From: JADMIH01 sp035274425
GTDB lineage: Bacteria > Chloroflexota > Chloroflexia > QHBQ01 > JADMIH01
Assembly: GCA_035274425.1 (NCBI GenBank)
Contig: DATEOC010000023.1
Coordinates: 1-64,000 of the forward strand
Direction of reading: 5' to 3'
Length of the DNA stretch: 64,000 bases
In this document: piece after piece, positions 59,324 through 64,000 of the stretch
Layout: each line of letters begins with the position of its first letter
Numbering within the stretch: the stretch's first letter is position 1
Notes under the pieces: model-generated
Database searches by the model: none
The model's input: the letters and a program-made list of their open reading frames with translations, nothing else
What the model was told of the DNA's origin: nothing
Made by a program: the position numbers and the translations under genes

Positions 59324-60193
59324 CTATCTTCCATGCCCCTTCCCATATCCGCCACGCTGGCCTTCCCGCGCACCTTGACCTCTGGCCCCTGTTGCTCCTT
59401 TACTCCCCATAAACCTGGGGTCCGCACGCCTCATGCGGTAGTCGCCGCACTGCATGAAGACGTGGCGGCAGAGGTCAGGGTCGCATAGACGCGAGCGGAT
59501 GCGAGGGTCGAGGTTGTCGAGGTCGCAGTTGGATGTGACGACTGTGGGTAGGCGGTGGTTGTAGCGGTGGTTGAATATCTGGTAGAGCTTCTCTACGGCC
59601 CAGGGGGTGGACTGTTCAGCTCCCAGGTCGTCCACGACAAGCATATGGACCGAGCGTATCTGCTCGAATCGCTCATCGTATGTGACGTTGCTGTTTGGGG
59701 CGTACGCGCCGCGCAAGTGGTGTAGCAGGTCGGGTGCAACCGCGAAGTAGACCTGCATCCGGTGGTCCTGCACGACATGGTTGGCTATCGCGGCGGCGAG
59801 GTGACTCTTGCCCGTGCCGTAGCCGCCCAGGAGGACCAGCCACCCCTCCGGGTATGTAGCAAACTCTACGGCGGCATCGTATGCTTCGTTCGTGCCCTGC
59901 ACTTCGGGGTCAAAGTTGGCGAAGACCTTGTGCTGGAAGGCGTCGAGGTTGCTCAGACGGTAGAGGTCTTCAAGGTTGCTCTGCTCGGTAGCGTTTGTGC
60001 GGCAGATGCACGGGTAGAGCCGCCCAAAGCGCGGGTCGGTGACGACCACATTCATGCGCAGCCAACCCGCGCCTTTGCAGTGCGGGCAGACCTCTTCGGA
60101 GTGCGGAGTGTGGAGTGCGGAGTGCGGAATATTAGGAGTGTCAGTTACTTCTTCGTCCTTCGTCCTTCGTCCTTCGTCGGCACCGTTCCGCAT
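59324..60193 (-). CDS. DnaC/IstB-type helicase-loader ATPase
   Basis: About 289 residues. A zinc-finger CPHCKGAGW with CICR, then an AAA+ domain: GGYGTGKSH (Walker A), MLVVDDLGAE (Walker B), TSNCDLDNLDPRIRSRL (sensor/arginine finger region). It loads DnaB. The region before the zinc finger is coded by heptad arrays (60097-60131 and 60151-60178), so the ancestral start is uncertain; 60193 avoids an 89-bp overlap with the upstream gene. A Gly/Arg-rich tail ends the protein. Confidence 0.85.
   Translation of the reverse strand: MRNGADEGRRTKDEEVTDTPNIPHSALHTPHSEEVCPHCKGAGWLRMNVVVTDPRFGRLYPCICRTNATEQSNLEDLYRLSNLDAFQHKVFANFDPEVQGTNEAYDAAVEFATYPEGWLVLLGGYGTGKSHLAAAIANHVVQDHRMQVYFAVAPDLLHHLRGAYAPNSNVTYDERFEQIRSVHMLVVDDLGAEQSTPWAVEKLYQIFNHRYNHRLPTVVTSNCDLDNLDPRIRSRLCDPDLCRHVFMQCGDYRMRRADPRFMGSKGATGARGQGAREGQRGGYGKGHGR
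60097..60178. repeat. Two heptad arrays inside the dnaC-like gene
   Basis: CGGAGTG repeated five times (60097-60131) and CTTCGTC four times (60151-60178), both in frame at the N-terminal side of the zinc finger. Confidence 0.8.
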
Positions 60194-60197
60194 TTCA

Positions 60198-60989
60198 CTA
60201 TTCCGGCCTGAAGAGGAAGGCGTATTTTCCCTTCGTATATTTATCGGGATCGATAGCTCGCCCATCAGGTCCCCTAGTTTTTCCACTTTGCTTTCCCTCC
60301 GCTGCCCATCTCTCTAATATGCGCTCTATGTAGCGCCAGCTTCTCTTGTTGTTGCTCACGGCCTCACTGAAGGCCAACTCTATCCACTCTACCGGGTAGC
60401 GCCGCTCGGCATCCTGCAATTGCTCGGCCAGGATCGGTGTGAGCAGGCCGATGTTCTGCTCGTACAGGGCGTAGATGCTTGGCCGTTCGACTATTACTCT
60501 GATTGGGTGTTGGTTGTTGGGCGTGCTGTACTGCTCGACCCAGAGCGGCGTAGCAGTCACATCTATCTCACCCTGGGCGAGCGCGCCTACCCAGCTCCTA
60601 TTCTCTTTCGTGTTGAATATGTACCACCGCTCTCCGGTCTCTGACGCCTGGCCGTTCGTAGTTTCTTCCCTGACCAGCAGTTGGAGGAGCGTACCACGTG
60701 ACACGCATAGCTCCAATCCCTCACGTAACGCTTCATCAAAAGAGCGCGGGCCTTTGCACATAGATAAGGCGGAGCGAAGGGCGTCCGACCCCTCCATCTC
60801 ACCGAGGCTGACCATGCGGGGCGACGAGCCGTTAGCGCCATTGCCAGAGTGCGATAGCCGCCAGAAGAGATAGAGTGTGACCTTCATCTCCAGCATAGAA
60901 GTAATCTGGGGCAGGATGTCCTCGAAGAATCCCTCCGGGATGCGGACGGTCTTGTGCTTGTCTGTGGAGAATCCGATGAAAGGCTTCAT
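60198..60989 (-). CDS. DnaD-domain replication initiation protein
   Basis: 263 residues. N-terminal winged-helix part (MKPFIGFSTDKHKTVRIPEGF, LEMKVTLYLFWRLSH) and a C-terminal DnaD/DnaB_2 domain (YEQNIGLLTPILAEQLQDAE, EWIELAFSEAVSNNKRSWRY). It fits a primosome role between DnaB and its loader. The start codon is immediately followed upstream by a heptad array, so no Shine-Dalgarno is visible. Same strand as dnaB. Confidence 0.82.
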   Translation of the reverse strand: MKPFIGFSTDKHKTVRIPEGFFEDILPQITSMLEMKVTLYLFWRLSHSGNGANGSSPRMVSLGEMEGSDALRSALSMCKGPRSFDEALREGLELCVSRGTLLQLLVREETTNGQASETGERWYIFNTKENRSWVGALAQGEIDVTATPLWVEQYSTPNNQHPIRVIVERPSIYALYEQNIGLLTPILAEQLQDAERRYPVEWIELAFSEAVSNNKRSWRYIERILERWAAEGKQSGKTRGPDGRAIDPDKYTKGKYAFLFRPE

Positions 60990-61077
60990 ATTTTGGATTT
61001 TGGATTTTGGATTTTGGATTGCGACTAGGAGGAACTGGTGAAGTAATCCAAAATCGCAAATCCAAAATCCAAAATCG
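60990..61077. repeat. Facing heptad arrays filling the dnaB-dnaD gap
   Basis: Four TTTTGGA units (60990-61018) and their complement TCCAAAA units (61047-61077) flank about 28 bp. They fill exactly the space between the dnaD start codon and the dnaB stop codon. Confidence 0.85.
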
Positions 61078-62430
61078 TTAGGGTTCTTGGCGGTATACTT
61101 CCAGGTCAGCGAACTTGGTGGTGCGGCTGAAGAAGCGTAGAGGGATGGTGGTGAGGGGGCCGTTGCGGTGCTTGGATATGTGCACCTCGGCGATGCCCTT
61201 CTTCTCGGTATCCGGGTTGTACATCTCCTCGCGATGAATGAACATTACTACGTCCGCATCCTGCTCGATGCTGCCACTTTCTCTAAGGTCGGAGAGCATC
61301 GGTATGTGGCTGGTGCGGCTCTCGACGGCGCGGGATAGCTGGGCGCATGCCAGGATCGGCACGTTAATCTCACGGGCCAGCATCTTGAGGTTGCGGCTGA
61401 TTTCCGACACCTCTTGCACGCGGTTGCCGTCGCGGCGAGAGGTCCCCTGCATAAGCTGAAGGTAGTCGATTATCAACATGTCCACGCCCACTTCGGCTTG
61501 AAGGCGGCGCGCCTTGGAGCGCACCTCGTGGATGGTGAGGCCCGCCGTATCGTCTATGTAGATGGGCAGTTGTGCCAGCCGTCCAATTGCGTCTGACACG
61601 AGCTGCCACTGGTCGTCGGTGAGGTAGCCCAGGCGAAGTTGCTGGCTGTCCACCCCCGTCTCGACGGAGAGAAGGCGCTGCACAAGCTGCTCGCGGCTCA
61701 TTTCTAGGGTGAAAACACCGACCCGGCTCCCTTTGTGGGCGGCGTTATGCGCTATGCCCATGGCGAGGGAGCTCTTCCCGATACCCGGCCTCGCAGCCAA
61801 TATAAGCAGATCGCTCCTCTGGAACCCGCCCGTAGCCTCATCGAGATCGTGGTAGCCTGTGGGGACGCCGACCACGCCGCCAGGGTTGTGCTGGATCGCC
61901 TCGATGCGGTCGTAATATTCGTGTAGCACCTGCTCGATAGAGGCGAAGTCTTTAGAAGAGGTGCGCTGGGATACGGCGAATAGAAGGGCCTCAGCCCTGT
62001 CGAGCACCTGGGCCACCTCGTTCTCCTCGGAGTAGCCGAGGGCCGCGATCTCGCCGCCAGCCGAAATGAGGCGGCGCAGGACTGAAGTGCGCTCGACGAT
62101 GTGAGCGTAATACTCTATGTGGACCGACGTGGGGGTGCGGTTGACGAGGCCGATGAGGAAGCTATAGCCCCCTATCCTTTCGAGGTTGCCCGTGCGCTCA
62201 AGCTCCGATGCGAGCGTCACAGGGTCGGGCGGCTCGCGGCGGCTGTAAAGCTCAAGCACCGCCGCGTATACCCAGCCGTGCGCCTCGCGGTAGAAGTCCT
62301 CCGGGCGCAGGAATGGGGCGACCTTGATGATGGCGTCGCGGTCCAGCAGGAGCGAGCCGAGCACCGACTCTTCGGCGGCCAGGTCGTAGGGGACCGGGCG
62401 CTCCACCATCTCCGTCATAGCCAATGCCAT
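61078..62430 (-). CDS. dnaB: Replicative DNA helicase DnaB
   Basis: 450 residues. N-terminal domain (AAEESVLGSLLLDRDAI), linker and RecA-like helicase domain with AARPGIGKSSLAMGIA (Walker A), MLIIDYLQLM (Walker B) and SDLRESGSIEQDADVVMFIHR. Replicative hexameric helicase. ATG with GAGGT upstream. It is between rplI and the dnaD-dnaC pair on the same strand. Confidence 0.96.
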   Translation of the reverse strand: MALAMTEMVERPVPYDLAAEESVLGSLLLDRDAIIKVAPFLRPEDFYREAHGWVYAAVLELYSRREPPDPVTLASELERTGNLERIGGYSFLIGLVNRTPTSVHIEYYAHIVERTSVLRRLISAGGEIAALGYSEENEVAQVLDRAEALLFAVSQRTSSKDFASIEQVLHEYYDRIEAIQHNPGGVVGVPTGYHDLDEATGGFQRSDLLILAARPGIGKSSLAMGIAHNAAHKGSRVGVFTLEMSREQLVQRLLSVETGVDSQQLRLGYLTDDQWQLVSDAIGRLAQLPIYIDDTAGLTIHEVRSKARRLQAEVGVDMLIIDYLQLMQGTSRRDGNRVQEVSEISRNLKMLAREINVPILACAQLSRAVESRTSHIPMLSDLRESGSIEQDADVVMFIHREEMYNPDTEKKGIAEVHISKHRNGPLTTIPLRFFSRTTKFADLEVYRQEP

Positions 62431-62597
62431 GTGGGTGCTACCTCGATTCAGGGATTACAGGTTAAGGGCCATTAGTTAGTGATATGTGACATATAGCATA
62501 TCACGCCCGGCCCGAAACGTAGCGTTAAGCACTTTAAGTGTGGAAATCGCCACAAACCTGATCGGATAGCGTCCGCATCGCGGGAGATGACTCGCGG

Positions 62598-63191
62598 TTA
62601 GCTGGGGTTCGCTTCTGCCCCTTCCTGCGCTTCCTCTTCAGTAGCAGGCTCCGCGTTAAAGTCATCTTCTGAAGCGGTAGGCTCAGTCGCTTCTTCGGCG
62701 GGGGCGGTCCCGGACACTGTACTGGCCTTGCCGTGTGCACCCGCTACCTCAGGGGCAACCTCAACGCTGAATGTGGCGTTGACGCCGCTACCCATGTCGG
62801 CTGCGGCGCTGTACGTGCCCAGGCGGTGTATCGTCTCGCCCAATTCGATCTTGCGGCGATCTATGGTGATGCCGTATTGCTGCTGGAGGGCGTCTGCTAC
62901 GTCGGCGGCAGTCACGGAGCCGTACAGGCGGTTCTCGGAGCCTGCGCGGGCGCGTATCGTCACGACCTTGCCTGTAACCCCGGCGGCGGCCTTCTGCACC
63001 TCGGTCAGGGCCTTGCTGGCTCTGCGAGCATACAGCTCGGCGTGGGCCTCGGCCTGCTTCACCGAGCCTTTAGTAGCGGCCACCGCCAGCTTCCGGGGCA
63101 GGAGGTAGTTTCGGGCGTACCCGTCGGCCACTTCCTTTATCGCGCCCGCCTCACCCAGGCCTTGCACGGGCTGTGTCAAAATCACTTTCAT
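62598..63191 (-). CDS. rplI: Ribosomal protein bL9 with acidic tail
   Basis: 197 residues; the family is about 150. Residues 1-50 MKVILTQPVQGLGEAGAIKE with VADGYARNYLLPRKLA is the bL9 N-terminal domain and the C-terminal domain ends near 150. The remainder is Glu/Ala/Thr-rich (ATEPTASEDDFNAEPATEEEAQEG). The longer upstream open frame is dismissed because it is composed of heptad repeats. First gene of the replication cluster. Confidence 0.93.
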   Translation of the reverse strand: MKVILTQPVQGLGEAGAIKEVADGYARNYLLPRKLAVAATKGSVKQAEAHAELYARRASKALTEVQKAAAGVTGKVVTIRARAGSENRLYGSVTAADVADALQQQYGITIDRRKIELGETIHRLGTYSAAADMGSGVNATFSVEVAPEVAGAHGKASTVSGTAPAEEATEPTASEDDFNAEPATEEEAQEGAEANPS

Positions 63192-63270
63192 ATGGGGGCT
63201 TTTTCTCCCTCGTCTGATGTCAAGGGCAAAATCCTTGCCTTGCATTATACCACAAGCATCCCGGCCGCAT

Positions 63271-63512
63271 CTGGACGACAGACGACAGACGACAGCGACG
63301 GACGACGGACGACAGCGACGGACGACAGCGACGGACGACAGACGACGGACGATATTAAACACAGAGACACAGAGAGCACAAGGGTAACACAGAGATTATT
63401 ATTGGTTACTGCACACCATTAATAATCTCTGTGCGTCCTCTGTGTCTTTGCGTCTCTGTGTTTAATCCGTCGTCCGTCGTCCGTCGTCCGTCGTCCGTCG
63501 TCTGTCGTCCAG
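63271..63512. repeat. 242-bp MITE-like heptad element with terminal inverted repeats
   Basis: CTGGACGACAGACGAC at the left end is perfectly complemented by GTCGTCTGTCGTCCAG at the right end. Inside are (GACGACG) arrays, then AAACACAGAGACACAGAGAG and the facing CTCTGTGTCTTTGCGTCTCT with TTTAAT, then (CGTCGTC) arrays. The whole unit is a long palindrome with a short loop around 63400. Confidence 0.85.
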
Positions 63513-63516
63513 ACGG

Positions 63517-63999
63517 CTAACGTCGGCGAAGGACCAGGACGTGACGCTCCTGGCCGCCGTTCAGCCATGAGACGTATGGTTGTGAATCGACCTGGATATA
63601 GCCTTCTACAGGTACGTCACTGATCAGATACGTGGGGTCAAGTACGGCAAATGGGGGGAAGGAGTGAGGTGGAAACTCACCCTTTTCGCGGAGGCGGCGC
63701 ACGCCATCTTCATACAAATATTGACCTTGCCACTCTGCGCCGCCGTCTATTTGATACCTCGGTACGCCTTGCACTGCCAGGCTCTCGGCCTCATTCCAAC
63801 GTACAGTGAGGTGCTCCATGTAATCTCGCTGCCCAATCACGGAGAATAATGTTAACAGCGCCAGCGGTGCCCACCGCCGGAGGTTAGGCGCATATTGACG
63901 GCTTCCCGCTTCCTTTGTAACCGCGCTCATGCGGCGCAGAGCCGGTATCATCACTATGGGTAGGAGAGGAAGCATGTAGCGGTCATTGAGAGTTGGCAT
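63517..63999 (-). CDS. C-terminal part of a membrane glycosyltransferase-like protein
   Basis: About 160 residues, cut by the window edge. PTLNDRYMLPLLPIVMIPAL resembles the final helices of ArnT/PMT-like glycosyltransferases, with one more helix (APLALLTLFSVIG) and a soluble C-terminal domain. The 5' part lies beyond 64000, so the complete product cannot be judged. Its stop directly follows the 242-bp repeat element. Confidence 0.5.
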   Translation of the reverse strand: MPTLNDRYMLPLLPIVMIPALRRMSAVTKEAGSRQYAPNLRRWAPLALLTLFSVIGQRDYMEHLTVRWNEAESLAVQGVPRYQIDGGAEWQGQYLYEDGVRRLREKGEFPPHSFPPFAVLDPTYLISDVPVEGYIQVDSQPYVSWLNGGQERHVLVLRRR

Positions 64000-64000
64000 A

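Noticed and set aside
63192..63362. Longer rplI start
   Set aside because: The extra N-terminal residues are encoded by heptad repeats. The family start MKVILTQPVQ is at 63191.
63271..63512. CRISPR-like array
   Set aside because: The repeat unit is 7 bp with no spacers, the unit varies within the array and no cas genes are near.

Overview
The window looks like a chromosomal segment of a Chloroflexota-type bacterium. This is inferred from secreted proteins with Thr/Pro-rich linkers, an XRE-STAND-TPR regulator, AlkZ-like winged-helix proteins, a lone BatA-like protein, many dispersed intergenic palindromes and a high-GC core gene set; no 16S rRNA is present to settle it. Promoters that can be read are near-consensus sigma-70 sites (TTGAC(A/T)-N17-TATAAT). 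Several genes begin at the predicted +1 and are probably leaderless.

Layout. 0-3.2 kb (minus): CBS protein, a membrane protein and the rpsP-khpA-rimM operon, followed by a 46-aa membrane protein. 3.4-11.6 kb: ArsR regulator, zinc-ribbon protein, serine hydrolase, BatA/VWA protein, MFS exporter and a secreted beta-propeller protein. 11.9-23.0 kb (plus): a long one-directional array of small enzymes and stress proteins (AlkZ-like protein, deazaflavin-type reductase, PPOX, BBE oxidase, VOC, ArsR-SRPBCC pair, two DUF1579 proteins, GyrI-like, DUF1801, three alpha/beta hydrolases, YdeI-like, DUF2277). 23-32.4 kb: accessory region with a MurL-like PP-loop enzyme, an orphan eCIS-core (DUF4157) protein with a small partner, a divergent XRE-STAND-TPR plus PD-(D/E)XK-like pair, a phage ABA-sandwich protein and a fused DNA methyltransferase/Mrr-type nuclease. 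32.4-33.5 kb is gene-free and repeat-rich.

33.5-48 kb: rpsO-pnp, NCS2 permease, OsmC, a double glycosyltransferase, an orphan LivG-type ATPase, a DUF433/DUF5615 toxin-antitoxin pair, a carbon-nitrogen hydrolase, rpoD, a second AlkZ-like protein and an FAD oxidoreductase. 48-64 kb: recJ, an acyl-ACP thioesterase, a DUF892 ferritin-like protein and a KefB/RCK antiporter interleaved with three copies of a structured small RNA, a lipoprotein, a histidine kinase/response regulator pair, rpiA, and the rplI-dnaB-dnaD-dnaC replication cluster. A truncated membrane protein ends the window.

Two sequence systems stand out. The first is a three-copy, about 80-nt RNA gene at 51.8-54.8 kb; each copy has its own TTGACT-N17-TATAAT promoter, two hairpins with compensatory changes and an invariant CCUCAC loop. 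The second is a genome-wide family of 7-bp-period arrays whose unit sequence differs from place to place. They often occur as facing inverted pairs, one of which forms a 242-bp element with perfect 16-bp terminal repeats, and they have entered at least four reading frames in linker or terminal segments.
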